Shown piece after piece: positions 10,513 through 18,793 of a DNA stretch of 64,000 bases. The notes under the pieces are model-generated. The model did not search any database. It saw only the letters and a list, made by a program, of their open reading frames with translations, and was not told the origin of the DNA. Location of the stretch: positions 1-64,000 of the forward strand of contig JAKLIY010000013.1 of NCBI GenBank assembly GCA_022709365.1. Reading direction: 5' to 3'. Both the position numbers and the translations under genes were made by a program. Within the stretch, counting starts at the first letter, position 1. Every line of letters begins with the position of its first letter. Source of the stretch: Pseudomonadota bacterium (GTDB lineage: Bacteria; Pseudomonadota; Gammaproteobacteria; Competibacterales; Competibacteraceae).

Positions 10513-11553
10513 ATGACCTCCCCCGACCGTCTGATTTCCCCGGCCGCCAGCAGTGAAGATGCCTCGCTGGACCGCGCCGTTCGTCCCCGGCGGTTGGCGG
10601 ACTACATCGGCCAGCAGGCCATGCGCGAGCAATTGGAAATTTTCATCCACGCCGCTCGCGCCCGCAGTGAAGCGCTCGATCATGTGCTGTTGTTCGGTCC
10701 ACCGGGACTGGGTAAAACCACGCTGGCGCACATCATCGCTGCCGAGATGGGCGTCAACTTGCGCCAGACTTCCGGGCCGGTGATCGAGCGGCCCGGCGAT
10801 CTGGCGGCATTGTTGACCAATCTGGAGCCGCGCGATGTGCTGTTCATCGACGAGATTCATCGCCTCAGTCCGGTGATCGAAGAGGTGCTGTATCCGGCGA
10901 TGGAGGACTATCAGATCGATATCCTGATCGGCGAGGGGCCGGCGGCGCGGTCGATCAAGCTGGATTTGGCGCCCTTCACCCTAGTGGGCGCTACGACCCG
11001 CGCCGGTCTGCTGACCTCGCCGTTGCGGGATCGCTTCGGCATTGTGCATCGCCTGGAGTTCTACACCCCGGAGGAGTTGACCGAAATCGTAGCCCGCTCG
11101 GCGCGGATTCTCGGCGTGGAAACTGACTACCCGGCGGGTGCGGCGGAAATTGGCCGACGTTCACGCGGCACGCCCCGTATTGCCAACCGGTTGTTGCGGC
11201 GGGTGCGGGATTTTGCTCAGGTGAAAGCCGAGGGTCGGATTACCCTCGAAGTGGCGCAACAGGCGCTGGCTCTGCTGAAAGTGGACGCGCAGGGATTTGA
11301 CGAAATGGATCGGCGGTTATTATGGCTGACCATCGACAAATTCGGCGGCGGGCCGGTAGGGCTGGACACTTTAGCTGCCGCATTGGGCGAAGAACGAGGG
11401 ACGATTGAGGATGTGTTGGAGCCGTATTTGCTCCAGCAAGGCTTTCTGATGCGCACGCCGCGCGGACGGGTAGCAACAGCCCACGCCTACCGGCATTTCG
11501 GGCTGGTGGTTGCGGGGCCAGCCTCTGGCGGCGATTTATTCAGCGTCAGTTGA
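10513..11553 (+). CDS. ruvB: Holliday junction DNA helicase motor RuvB
   Basis: RuvB is the AAA+ motor that drives branch migration with RuvA. The 346-aa protein shows [11 protein letters not shown] near the start, Walker [10 protein letters not shown], Walker [12 protein letters not shown], sensor 1 GATTRAGLL and a C-terminal winged-helix domain ending in the family-typical PRGR motif. I chose the ATG (MTSPDRL); a TTG two codons upstream is possible. In pseudomonads ybgC follows ruvB before tolQ; here an EF-hand gene occupies that place on the opposite strand. Confidence 0.97.
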   Translation: MTSPDRLISPAASSEDASLDRAVRPRRLADYIGQQAMREQLEIFIHAARARSEALDHVLLFGPPGLGKTTLAHIIAAEMGVNLRQTSGPVIERPGDLAALLTNLEPRDVLFIDEIHRLSPVIEEVLYPAMEDYQIDILIGEGPAARSIKLDLAPFTLVGATTRAGLLTSPLRDRFGIVHRLEFYTPEELTEIVARSARILGVETDYPAGAAEIGRRSRGTPRIANRLLRRVRDFAQVKAEGRITLEVAQQALALLKVDAQGFDEMDRRLLWLTIDKFGGGPVGLDTLAAALGEERGTIEDVLEPYLLQQGFLMRTPRGRVATAHAYRHFGLVVAGPASGGDLFSVS

Positions 11554-11583
11554 AACTCCTTGAGGGAACACGGGCGAGGCATG

Positions 11584-11862
11584 TTAAGGTTTGGGCGGCG
11601 GCGCATCTTCATCCAAGAGATTGGGTGGATGAGCGCCATCTGGTGGAGACCAATTCCCCACCGCGATATCATATTCATCGATACTGAGCGTCCCATCTTT
11701 GTCCATGTCTGCAGCGTCAAAATCCAATCCCTCGACGGTCGCCGCTTCGTCGGCGCTGACCAATCCGTCGCCATCGGTATCGACCTCCTCAAAGGTCAAT
11801 GGCGTGGCTGCAAAGATGGGCAACGCAGTCAGCAGCAGAATCGGTAGAATAGCAGGGCGCAT
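11584..11862 (-). CDS. Small secreted EF-hand protein
   Basis: A 92-aa protein with an N-terminal signal peptide (MRPAILPILLLTALPIFAA). Two EF-hand calcium loops follow: DTDGDGLVSADE (about residues 28-39) and DMDKDGTLSIDE (about 52-63). Both loops have Asp at positions 1, 3 and 5 and an acidic residue at position 12, so calcium binding is plausible. The C-terminus is proline- and acid-rich. A GAGGAG site precedes this ATG; the frame is open 41 codons further up but without a signal peptide at its start. It is transcribed against its neighbours, between ruvB and tolQ. No specific function can be assigned; a periplasmic calcium-binding role is inference. Confidence 0.8.
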   Translation of the reverse strand: MRPAILPILLLTALPIFAATPLTFEEVDTDGDGLVSADEAATVEGLDFDAADMDKDGTLSIDEYDIAVGNWSPPDGAHPPNLLDEDAPPPKP

Positions 11863-11966
11863 TGAGCGGTTCTCCTCGCAAGGGTGGACTTGAGGAACGG
11901 CAGCTTTATTATTGGGTTCGATAAGCTGATATTTTAGCGGAAAAAGGAATCTGAGGGAGATTTTGG

Positions 11967-12692
11967 GTGACCCATGAAACGTCATTTTGGAGCTTGATCG
12001 TCAATGCCAGTCTGATCGTTCAGTTGATCATGCTGGTGCTGGCGTTGATTTCGCTGAGTTCGTGGTGGGTGATCGTCAAGAAGCAATTGGTGGTGACCGC
12101 TGCCCGGCGAGCAGGTGACCAATTCGAAGACGATTTCTGGTCGGGCATTGACCTGGCTTCGTTATATGCACGCATCAATCGCCAGAAGGAACCCGTCTGG
12201 GGGATGGACGCCATCTTTTTGGCCGGCTTTCAGGAATTCCTGCGACTCCGCGCCCAACCGACCATGGATCCGGAATCGGTGGTCAGCGGCGCACAACGAG
12301 CGATGCACGCTGCGGGTTCGCGGGAACTGGATGAGTTGGAAATGTATCTGCCGCTATTGGCGACTGCCGGCTCCACCAGTCCGTATATCGGACTGTTCGG
12401 CACAGTCTGGGGCATCATGAATGCCTTCATGGCGCTGGGTACGACCCAGCAGGCGACCTTGGCGCAGGTCGCGCCGGGCATCGCCGAGGCGCTGATTGCG
12501 ACGGCGATGGGCCTGTTCGCGGCCATTCCGGCAGTGATTTTCTACAACCGCTATGCACATGACGTCGACCGGCTGGCTAACCGTTACGAGACCTTTATGG
12601 AAGAATTCTCCAACATCCTGCAACGCCAGTCCTACAGCTTGCGCAAGAGCCATGTCGATGCTGCTGCACGGGCTGCGGCGGCTCAGGGTTGA
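11967..12692 (+). CDS. tolQ: Tol-Pal system proton channel subunit TolQ
   Basis: TolQ is the inner-membrane stator that, with TolR, uses the proton-motive force to energise TolA during outer-membrane constriction at division. The 241-aa protein has an N-terminal transmembrane helix (about residues 11-35) and two more in the C-terminal half, including the MotA/TolQ/ExbB signature region GLFGTVWGIMNAF and ATAMGLFAAIPAVIFYNR. The start is a GTG with a GAGGGAGA site. It opens tolQ-tolR-tolA-tolB-pal-cpoB. Confidence 0.97.
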   Translation: MTHETSFWSLIVNASLIVQLIMLVLALISLSSWWVIVKKQLVVTAARRAGDQFEDDFWSGIDLASLYARINRQKEPVWGMDAIFLAGFQEFLRLRAQPTMDPESVVSGAQRAMHAAGSRELDELEMYLPLLATAGSTSPYIGLFGTVWGIMNAFMALGTTQQATLAQVAPGIAEALIATAMGLFAAIPAVIFYNRYAHDVDRLANRYETFMEEFSNILQRQSYSLRKSHVDAAARAAAAQG

Positions 12693-12695
12693 ACC

Positions 12696-13151
12696 ATGGC
12701 GCGACGCAGTTCACATAGCCGCCTGAAGGCGGAAATTAACATCGTCCCCTACATCGACGTGATGCTGGTGCTGCTGGTGATCTTTATGGTGACCGCGCCA
12801 CTGCTTAACCAAGGCGTCGAGGTCGATCTGCCCCAAGCCCCGGCGGAACCGCTCGATAACCGGAATCAGGAAAGCGAGGTCGTAGTGATGTCAGTGCAGA
12901 AGGACGGCGCCTGCCATCTGAATATCGGGTCAGAACAGGCCCAATCGGTTCACTGCAAGACTCTGGAGCCGCGCTATGGGGAGATTCAGCAACACCTGAA
13001 TCGTAAGCCGCAACCGCCCGTGCTGGTGCGTGCGGATCGAGAAGTGCGCTACGAACAAGTGATCGAGGCGATGGCCGCCTTGAAGGGAGTAGGTGCCGTT
13101 AAAGTGGGCTTGTCCACCGCACCGCCGGATGTGTCGCACAGCGGTCGGTAA
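12696..13151 (+). CDS. tolR: Tol-Pal system protein TolR
   Basis: TolR is the ExbD-like partner of TolQ in the proton channel. The 151-aa protein has a basic cytoplasmic N-terminus. A single transmembrane helix (about residues 18-38, MLVLLVIFMVTAPLL) carries the critical aspartate in YIDVMLVL, which is present. A periplasmic domain ends in the family-typical VKVGLSTAPP. It starts three bases after tolQ and is probably translationally coupled. Confidence 0.97.
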   Translation: MARRSSHSRLKAEINIVPYIDVMLVLLVIFMVTAPLLNQGVEVDLPQAPAEPLDNRNQESEVVVMSVQKDGACHLNIGSEQAQSVHCKTLEPRYGEIQQHLNRKPQPPVLVRADREVRYEQVIEAMAALKGVGAVKVGLSTAPPDVSHSGR

Positions 13152-13161
13152 CTCGCAAGCA

Positions 13162-14706
13162 ATGCCTTCGGAACGCGGTGCACAACAGCAGGATTTGATT
13201 GCGACGGTCTCTACCATCGCGGTACATGTTTTTGTCGGAGTTTTTCTGCTGCTGAATCTGAGCCTGTCTGATGCACCCATTCAAGAACCCATTGAGGCCG
13301 AAGCGATTTCCGCTGAAGTGGTCGACGAAGTCGCCATCCGGGAAGAATTGAAACAATTAGCTGAACAGGAACACCAGCGTCAGCGGGCGGAAGCTGAACG
13401 CCAGGCGCAACTGGCGCAAGCGGCGCGTGAAGTTGAGGAACGTCGGCAGGCAGAAATTCGGCACCAGCGGGAACAGGAAGCGCAGCGCAAGACCGAACAG
13501 GCGCGACATGAAGCGGAAGAGCGTCGCCAAGCCGAGGCCGAGAAACGGAAAGTGGCCGAGGAAGCCCAACGCAAGATTGAAGAGGAACACCGTCAAGCTG
13601 AGGAGCGCCGCAAGGTCGAAGAACAGCGTCGGATCGAACAGCGCCGCAAGGTTGCCGAGGAAACTCAACGCAAGGTTGAAGAGGAACAACGTCAAAAGGT
13701 TGAAGAGGAACAACGCCAAGCTGAGGAGCGCCGCAAGGTCGAAGAACAGCGTCGGGTCGAACAGCGCCGCAAGGTCGCCGAGGAAGCCCACCGCGAAGCT
13801 GAGGAACAGCGCAAGATCGAAGAGCGCCGCAAGGTTGCGGAAGAAGCCAAACGTCAAGCGGAAGAGGCCAAGCAGAAAGCAGTAGCAGAGACCAAACGTC
13901 AGGCGGCCCAAGAGGCTAAACGTGAGGCCGCTGAAGACGCTAGGCGTGAAGCTACCCAAGAGGCTAAGCGCAAAGCCGCCGCCGAGGCGGCCCAAGAGGC
14001 TAAACGCGAGGCTGCTGAAGAAGCGAAACGCGCCGCCGCAGCGGAAGCCAAGCGTAAAGCGGCGGAAGAAGCCAAACGCCAGGCCACCGAAGAGGCGAAA
14101 GCAGCAGAAGAAGCCAAGCGTAAAGCGGCGGAAGAAGCCAAACGCCAGGCGGCGGAAGAAGCCAAACGCGCAGCAGCAGCGGAAACCAAGCGGCAAGCGG
14201 CAGCGGAAGAAGCCAAGCGGCAAGCGGCAGCGGAAGAAGCCAAGCGGCAAGCGGCAGCGGAAGAAGCCAAGCGGCAAGCGGCAGCGGAAGAAGCCAAACG
14301 TAAGGCCGCTGAAGAGGCAAAACGCAAAGCAGAAGCGGATGCCGAGGCTAAGCGTAAGGCCGAAGCCGAGGCCAAGCGCAAAGCAGAAGAAGCGCGTAAG
14401 TTGGCTGCGGAGTTGGCGGCAGCAAATTTCGCTAAACAGCGCATTGAACCTTATATTAAAAGGCAGTGGAATCCTTCAGCGGTTGGCTACTCTGGCTTGA
14501 GTTGCACAGCGATTATCTCCGTCAGCAGTTCCGGGGCAGTGACGGGAATCCGGATTCATAAATCAAGTGGTGATGAAGGATTCGATAATTCGGTTAAATC
14601 GGCCATTCTTCGGGCTTCGCCGCTGCCGATGCCCGCCGACGATTACCAAGCGGCCTACATCGCGAAGGAAGGGCTGAAAATCACATTTAATCTGGATTCC
14701 AACTGA
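13162..14706 (+). CDS. tolA: Tol-Pal system protein TolA
   Basis: TolA spans the periplasm and links the TolQR motor to TolB and Pal. The 514-aa protein has one N-terminal transmembrane helix (about residues 15-35). A very long alanine-, lysine- and glutamate-rich helical domain II (about 55-420) follows. The compact C-terminal domain III contains GYSGLSCTAIISVSSSG and the DNSVKSAILRASPLP motif. Domain II is longer than in E. coli (whole protein about 420 aa) and carries four perfect 27-bp tandem repeats. The chosen ATG lies ten bases after tolR and immediately before the membrane helix. Confidence 0.95.
   Translation: MPSERGAQQQDLIATVSTIAVHVFVGVFLLLNLSLSDAPIQEPIEAEAISAEVVDEVAIREELKQLAEQEHQRQRAEAERQAQLAQAAREVEERRQAEIRHQREQEAQRKTEQARHEAEERRQAEAEKRKVAEEAQRKIEEEHRQAEERRKVEEQRRIEQRRKVAEETQRKVEEEQRQKVEEEQRQAEERRKVEEQRRVEQRRKVAEEAHREAEEQRKIEERRKVAEEAKRQAEEAKQKAVAETKRQAAQEAKREAAEDARREATQEAKRKAAAEAAQEAKREAAEEAKRAAAAEAKRKAAEEAKRQATEEAKAAEEAKRKAAEEAKRQAAEEAKRAAAAETKRQAAAEEAKRQAAAEEAKRQAAAEEAKRQAAAEEAKRKAAEEAKRKAEADAEAKRKAEAEAKRKAEEARKLAAELAAANFAKQRIEPYIKRQWNPSAVGYSGLSCTAIISVSSSGAVTGIRIHKSSGDEGFDNSVKSAILRASPLPMPADDYQAAYIAKEGLKITFNLDSN
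14188..14295 (+). repeat. Four perfect 27-bp tandem repeats in tolA
   Basis: Four identical 27-bp units (14188-14214, 14215-14241, 14242-14268, 14269-14295) each encode KRQAAAEEA. They preserve the reading frame and the helical heptad-like composition. Such perfect copies suggest recent slippage or recombination expansion of the TolA helical domain. Confidence 0.95.
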
Positions 14707-14754
14707 TGGAAACATCCCAAATTTTGAATTTATACGTTTAGGGGAGACCACTCT

Positions 14755-15951
14755 TTGAAATCGATTGAAAAACTTTTTATCGGGTTGCTGTTGCTAATCG
14801 GCATGACCAGTTTCGCCCATGCCCAGATCAATCTGGACATCACCAAAAAGGCCGAAGGCGGTATTCCCATCGCTATCGCGCCGTTTAGCGGCGGCGCACC
14901 TGAAGATTTCGCCGGCATCATCGCCGCCGATTTGCAGCACACCGGCAAGATCATGCCCCAGCCGCCACAAGCGCCTGCCGATTATTCGGTTGTCGGTCAG
15001 GCCAGTCCCGGTGGTTCCCGAGGCTATATCGTGCAGTTTCAATTGAAAGACGCCCAGGGCGGCCAGTTGTTAAACCTCTCCTTCGATGTGCCCGCCAATC
15101 AACTGCGGCCAGTGGCACACCGGATCAGCGACCTGATCTATGAAAAGCTCACGGGTGAAAAGGGCCTGGCCGGTACTCGCATCGCTTTCATCGCTGGCGG
15201 CGGCGGTTCCTGGTACTTGGCGGTCGCCGACGTCGACGGACAGAATCCCCAAGTGATTCTGCGCTCCGGCCAGCCGATCATGTCGCCGGCCTGGTCGCCG
15301 GACGGTTCCAAATTGGCCTACGTGTCTTTCGAGGGTCGCCGACCGCAAATTATCGTCCAGGATGTCTACAGCGGTGCCCGTCGGGTGGTCTCCGCTGCCC
15401 CCGGCATCAATGGTGCGCCTTCCTGGTCGCCGGACGGCCAGCGGCTGGCGTTTACCCTGTCCAAGGACGGCAACCCGGAAATCTACGCCCTCGGCCTGGG
15501 TTCTCAGTCGCCGGTCCGCCTGACCAGCAACGGCGCCATCGACACCGAACCGGTCTGGCTGCCAGATGGCAGTATCGTCTTCACCTCGGATCGGGGCGGC
15601 TCGCCGCAACTGTACCGCATCGGTTCCGGTGGCGGCGCAGCGCAACGTCTGACCTTCGAAGGCGACTACAACGCCCGGCCTGCGGTCTCACCGGACGGTC
15701 GCTACATTGCGATGATGCACCGACGTGGCGGCCGTTTTCACATTGCCGTACTCGATCTGCAAGCCCGTCAGTTCCGGGTCTTGACGCCCGGCGGTACGGA
15801 TGAATCACCCAGCTTCGCGCCGAACGGTAAGATGATCATTTATTCCAATGGTCAGCGACTGAAAGCAGTCTCGCTAGATGGCGCCAATCAGCAGGACGTT
15901 GTTCTGCGCGGCGTCGCCCGCGATCCGGCCTGGGCGCCTTATAGCCGTTGA
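14755..15951 (+). CDS. tolB: Tol-Pal system beta-propeller protein TolB
   Basis: TolB is a periplasmic protein that shuttles between Pal and TolA. The 398-aa product has a signal peptide (cleavage likely after SFAHA) and a short N-terminal D1 domain. A six-bladed beta-propeller follows, with recurring WSPDGSKLAYV-type blade motifs (from about residue 175 to the end). It starts at TTG with a GGGGAGA site. D1 is shorter than in E. coli TolB (about 430 aa overall); the segment between the first strands and the VVGQ strand seems condensed. Confidence 0.95.
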   Translation: MKSIEKLFIGLLLLIGMTSFAHAQINLDITKKAEGGIPIAIAPFSGGAPEDFAGIIAADLQHTGKIMPQPPQAPADYSVVGQASPGGSRGYIVQFQLKDAQGGQLLNLSFDVPANQLRPVAHRISDLIYEKLTGEKGLAGTRIAFIAGGGGSWYLAVADVDGQNPQVILRSGQPIMSPAWSPDGSKLAYVSFEGRRPQIIVQDVYSGARRVVSAAPGINGAPSWSPDGQRLAFTLSKDGNPEIYALGLGSQSPVRLTSNGAIDTEPVWLPDGSIVFTSDRGGSPQLYRIGSGGGAAQRLTFEGDYNARPAVSPDGRYIAMMHRRGGRFHIAVLDLQARQFRVLTPGGTDESPSFAPNGKMIIYSNGQRLKAVSLDGANQQDVVLRGVARDPAWAPYSR

Positions 15952-16000
15952 TTTCAGATGGATTGACTTTTTTTTAACCTTGATAATGGGGAGAATCGCC

Positions 16001-16615
16001 ATGCAATCCTTCATTCGCACCCTGATGGCCGCCGCGGCACTCGCGCTGCTGGCCAGTTGCGCCTCGACCGGCGAGAACGCTGACCAGACGGCAACGGACG
16101 CTACTGAGCAACCGGGAGTGACCGCTCAACCGGGACAGGAAGCCTACAGCTATGCCTATGGCCAGGCACCGGGTAGTTACGACAGCTATGATACTAGCGG
16201 CGCTGGCGGCTACCCCGGCAGCGGGCAGGCCGGTCGGCCGGGAAAACCGGGGCAGCCGGGACAAGCGATGGCCGGCGGCAGCGTGGTTTCTGCGGACCGC
16301 ATCGTCTATTTCGATTTCGACCAAGCTGACATTCGTCCGGAAAGCCAGACCGTGATTGAATCAAACGCCCGCTATCTGGCGGGGAATCCGCGGATTATCA
16401 CCCAGCTCGAAGGCCATACCGATAACCGGGGCAGCCGTGAGTACAACATCGCCCTGGGCGAGCGTCGGGCCAATGCGGTGCGTCAGGTGATGAGCGCCAT
16501 GGGCGTCCCGCCCCAGCAAATCCGAGTCGTCAGCTACGGCGAGGAACGGCCAGCAGCGGTCGGTCAGGATGAACAAAGCCATGCGCTGAACCGGCGTGTG
16601 GAAATCGTTTATTGA
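16001..16615 (+). CDS. pal: Peptidoglycan-associated lipoprotein Pal
   Basis: Pal anchors the outer membrane to peptidoglycan and is concentrated at the septum by the Tol motor. The 204-aa precursor has a lipoprotein signal with lipobox LLASC (Cys at about residue 21). A glycine/glutamine/tyrosine-rich linker follows, then an OmpA-like domain with VYFDFDQADIRPES and the peptidoglycan-binding LEGHTDNRGSREYNIALGE motif. The ATG at 16001 follows a GGGGAG site. The linker is longer and more low-complexity than in E. coli Pal. Confidence 0.96.
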   Translation: MQSFIRTLMAAAALALLASCASTGENADQTATDATEQPGVTAQPGQEAYSYAYGQAPGSYDSYDTSGAGGYPGSGQAGRPGKPGQPGQAMAGGSVVSADRIVYFDFDQADIRPESQTVIESNARYLAGNPRIITQLEGHTDNRGSREYNIALGERRANAVRQVMSAMGVPPQQIRVVSYGEERPAAVGQDEQSHALNRRVEIVY

Positions 16616-16628
16616 TAGGGAAGCCGCG

Positions 16629-17351
16629 ATGCCGAAACCGGAGTTTTCCTGGTTGATCGTGGGCTTCCTGCTAGGCAGCCTGGCGCTGCCTGGCAGGGCT
16701 GGGGCGCAAGCCCCCGATAATACGTTGACGCTGGAGTTGTTGCAGCGCATCGAACAACTGGAACTGGAAGTCCGGCATATCCGCGGTGAATTGGAACTCT
16801 ACCGTTATCAGGTCGAGGGACTTCAACGGGAGCGGGCAGCAGCGGCTTCAGCAGCAGCTCCATCGATGGTGGAACGGCCAGCGGTTTCCAACTCGCCAGC
16901 ACCCGTTCCGCCGCCTTCAGCCACAGCACCTGCACCGGAGCAGACGCCGCCAATCCCGCCACCAGCCGTTAGCACGGGTGCGGAACAGGCGGATTTTGAT
17001 GCGGCCTTGGGTGAGTTACGTGAAGGCCGCTATCCCCAAGCTATTACGGATTTTCAAGGATTCCTGAACGCCTACCCGGACAGTCGGCTGACGGGCGATG
17101 CCCAATATTGGCTGGGCGAGTCCTACTACGTCAGCCAAAATTATGAGGCCGCCAAGGAAGCGTTCATTAATCTGGGGTTGCGCTATCCACAGAGTGCGCG
17201 GCTCCCGGATGCGCTATTGAAGCTGGGCTATATCTATGGGGAATTGGGCGATGTCAACCGGGCCAGAGAAGTTTTGCAAAAGCTGGTGCAGGTCTATCCG
17301 GACAGTCAGGCTGCCGATCTTGCGGAACAGCGGTTGCAATCGCTGCGCTGA
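16629..17351 (+). CDS. cpoB: Cell division coordinator CpoB (YbgF)
   Basis: CpoB is a periplasmic protein that couples the Tol machine to septal peptidoglycan synthesis. The 240-aa protein has a signal peptide (about residues 1-28), then a short N-terminal coiled coil (LQRIEQLELEVRHIRGELEL) that trimerises in the family. A proline/alanine-rich linker leads to C-terminal tetratricopeptide repeats (YPQAITDFQGFLNAYPDS, ANYWLGES-like units). It closes the tol-pal operon and is followed by tRNA-Lys, as in E. coli. Confidence 0.94.
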   Translation: MPKPEFSWLIVGFLLGSLALPGRAGAQAPDNTLTLELLQRIEQLELEVRHIRGELELYRYQVEGLQRERAAAASAAAPSMVERPAVSNSPAPVPPPSATAPAPEQTPPIPPPAVSTGAEQADFDAALGELREGRYPQAITDFQGFLNAYPDSRLTGDAQYWLGESYYVSQNYEAAKEAFINLGLRYPQSARLPDALLKLGYIYGELGDVNRAREVLQKLVQVYPDSQAADLAEQRLQSLR

Positions 17352-17409
17352 TGGTGTTGTGAAAGCTTGTGATTTCGGTGGATTGCTGTAAGATAAACAA
17401 CCTTTTTTG

Positions 17410-17485
17410 GGGCCGTTAGCTCAGCCGGTAGAGCAGCAGACTTTTAATCTGTTGGTCGTGCGTTCGAACCGCACACGGCCCACCA
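17410..17485 (+). tRNA. tRNA-Lys (UUU)
   Basis: A 76-nt cloverleaf with encoded CCA. The acceptor GGGCCGT pairs with ACGGCCC, the D-arm is TAGCTCAGCCGGTAGAGCA, the anticodon loop is CTTTTAA (anticodon UUU) and the T-loop GTTCGAACC. It follows cpoB, the same order as E. coli ybgF-lysT. The 3' half is duplicated 2.55 kb downstream, so it is also an integration target. Confidence 0.97.
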
Positions 17486-17486
17486 A
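17441..17486 (+). repeat. attL-like copy of tRNA-Lys 3' half
   Basis: Bases from the anticodon loop to just past CCA recur at 19991-20036 with 44 of 46 identities (mismatches at 17456 and 17465). I read the pair as attachment sites of an element inserted into the tRNA-Lys gene; this copy is part of the intact tRNA. Confidence 0.85.
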
Positions 17487-17496
17487 TCATTTCAAC

Positions 17497-17527
17497 GCCT
17501 TGGCGTAACCTCGCCGAGGCTTTTTTT
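17497..17527 (+). terminator. Rho-independent terminator after tRNA-Lys
   Basis: Stem GCCTTGGCG / CGCCGAGGC (one G-U) with a 6-base loop, followed by seven T residues. It is placed to end transcripts coming from cpoB and tRNA-Lys, although it lies inside the inserted element and may have arrived with it. Confidence 0.75.
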
Positions 17528-17530
17528 ATG

Positions 17531-17553
17531 CCCTGCGTAATTCCTGCGTAACC
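17531..17553 (+). repeat. 23-bp direct repeat near the left end of the element
   Basis: The 23 bases beginning CCCTGCGTAATTCCTGCG recur exactly at 19840-19862. They lie just inside both ends of the tRNA-Lys-flanked element, so they may be integrase arm sites or the trace of an earlier, nested insertion. Confidence 0.7.
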
Positions 17554-17653
17554 CGTGCCGAAAGCCGGTCCATCGCCGTGCCGTCCCTACCGCTCAAGGG
17601 CGAAGCGTGGAGGATGATGAAATGCTGTTCCTGTTATTGGCGGCCTGACGACC

Positions 17654-18554
17654 ATGGTGAATTACGGCTCCCTGTCCTTTGCCGAACAACTGGCTTTCTT
17701 CCGCCACAAGCTGAACCTGCCGACGCAGCGCTGGGATGACCTGCTGGGCGCGGCGCATGATCGCGCCTTCGTGGTCGCCGGGGCGATGCAGGCCGACTTG
17801 CTGGCCGATCTGCGCGGCGCCGTGGACCAGGCCATTGCCGGCGGGACGACGCTGGAACAGTTCCGCAAGGATTTTAAACAGATCGTCGCGAAACGCGGCT
17901 GGACCGGCTGGACGGGCGAAGGCACCAAGGCCGGCGTGGCGGACGCGGGTGATTTACGAAACCAACCTGTTCACCAGCTACAGCGCCGGGCGCACCCAAC
18001 AGATGAAGGACGTGGCGGCATCGCGCCCCTGGTGGCGCTATCGGCATTCCGACGCCAGCGTTCATCCCTGCAAGGAGCATCGGGCCTGGAGCCGGAAGAT
18101 TCTGCATGCCGATGACCCGTGGTGGGCCACCCACACCCCGCCCAACGGTTGGGGTTGCAAGTGCTACCTCGAAACCCTCGCCGACCACGATCTGGAACAG
18201 CACGGACTGACGCCGACGTCGCCAGAGAAGATTCCCTTCCCCGATAGCGGGATCGACAAGTGCTGGGATTATCCGCCGGGGGCGAGCGTCGCTGAGGAAC
18301 TGGCACAGTTCGCCAAGAACAAGAGCACGACGCTGGCGCTGGCCGATCCTGCCGCCCAACTCGCTAAAGATTACGTCGCCACCCTGGTTCGGCATCCCCA
18401 GTTTCAACGCTTTTTCGCTGGGGAATTGCCGGGGGAATATCCGCTGGCGGTATTGGACGCCGAATTGCGTCAGGCGATGGACGTCTTACAGCCGGTGGTG
18501 GTGCTGTCGCAAGAAACGGTTGAGGCGCATCGTCATCACCCCGAAGCGGCGTAG
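17654..18554 (+). pseudogene. Mu gpF/SPP1 gp7-like minor head protein, frameshifted
   Basis: Two overlapping frames together give one Mu-type head morphogenesis protein. The first frame (17654 to about 17940) has LSFAEQLAFFRHKLNLPT and QFRKDFKQIVAKRGW. The second (about 17940-18554) has VIYETNLFTSYSAGR, a CKEHRAW stretch and a PPNGWGCKC motif typical of the Mu F domain. A one-base indel between GEGTKAGVA and RVIYETN breaks it. In intact phages this protein helps assemble the procapsid. The stop lies in the hairpin repeat at 18551. Confidence 0.8.
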
Positions 18555-18635
18555 GGCGGGTTAGGGCGTCAGCCCGTAACCCGCCGATGCGGTGATGGAC
18601 AGGAAGGCGGGTTACGCTTCGCTAACCCGCCCTAC
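18551..18635. repeat. Twin-hairpin palindromic repeat
   Basis: Arms GTAGGGCGGGTTAG (18551-18564) and CTAACCCGCCCTAC (18622-18635) are perfect inverted repeats. Between them are two internal hairpins built on GGCGGGTTA / TAACCCGCC. This looks like a REP/BIME-type or small mobile palindrome, not a simple terminator, since no T-run follows. It overlaps the end of the broken head gene. Confidence 0.7.
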
Positions 18636-18638
18636 GGG

Positions 18639-18752
18639 CTAGCCCTCCAGCGTCAGCGCCATCTGCGGCGCAGCGCTCGGCAACAGGCCCGCCTCAGCGA
18701 CTTGCAGGGAGGTGACAAGCGGGTTGCCATCGATTAACGACAGCGCGGGCAT
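18639..18752 (-). pseudogene. Possible Rha-like phage regulator N-terminal fragment
   Basis: The 37-codon frame begins MPALSLIDGNPLVTSLQVAE. This resembles the start of Rha-family phage regulators, in which a short beta hairpin leads to a VAE(xF)GK DNA-binding helix. After VAEA the similarity stops and the frame ends at a TAG beside the hairpin repeat. I treat it as a fragment from the same decayed prophage. The assignment rests on one short motif and is weak. Confidence 0.3.
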
Positions 18753-18793
18753 AGGAATCAAAGTAGAATGGCAAGGATTCAGCCGCACGGAGA

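Noticed and set aside
13357..14277. 306-codon antisense frame in tolA
   Set aside because: Composed of Phe/Leu/Gly repeats that simply complement the Lys/Glu/Ala codons of the TolA helix.
14188..14295. CRISPR-like array
   Set aside because: The repeats are contiguous 27-bp units in frame within tolA with no spacers. No CRISPR array was found anywhere in the window.
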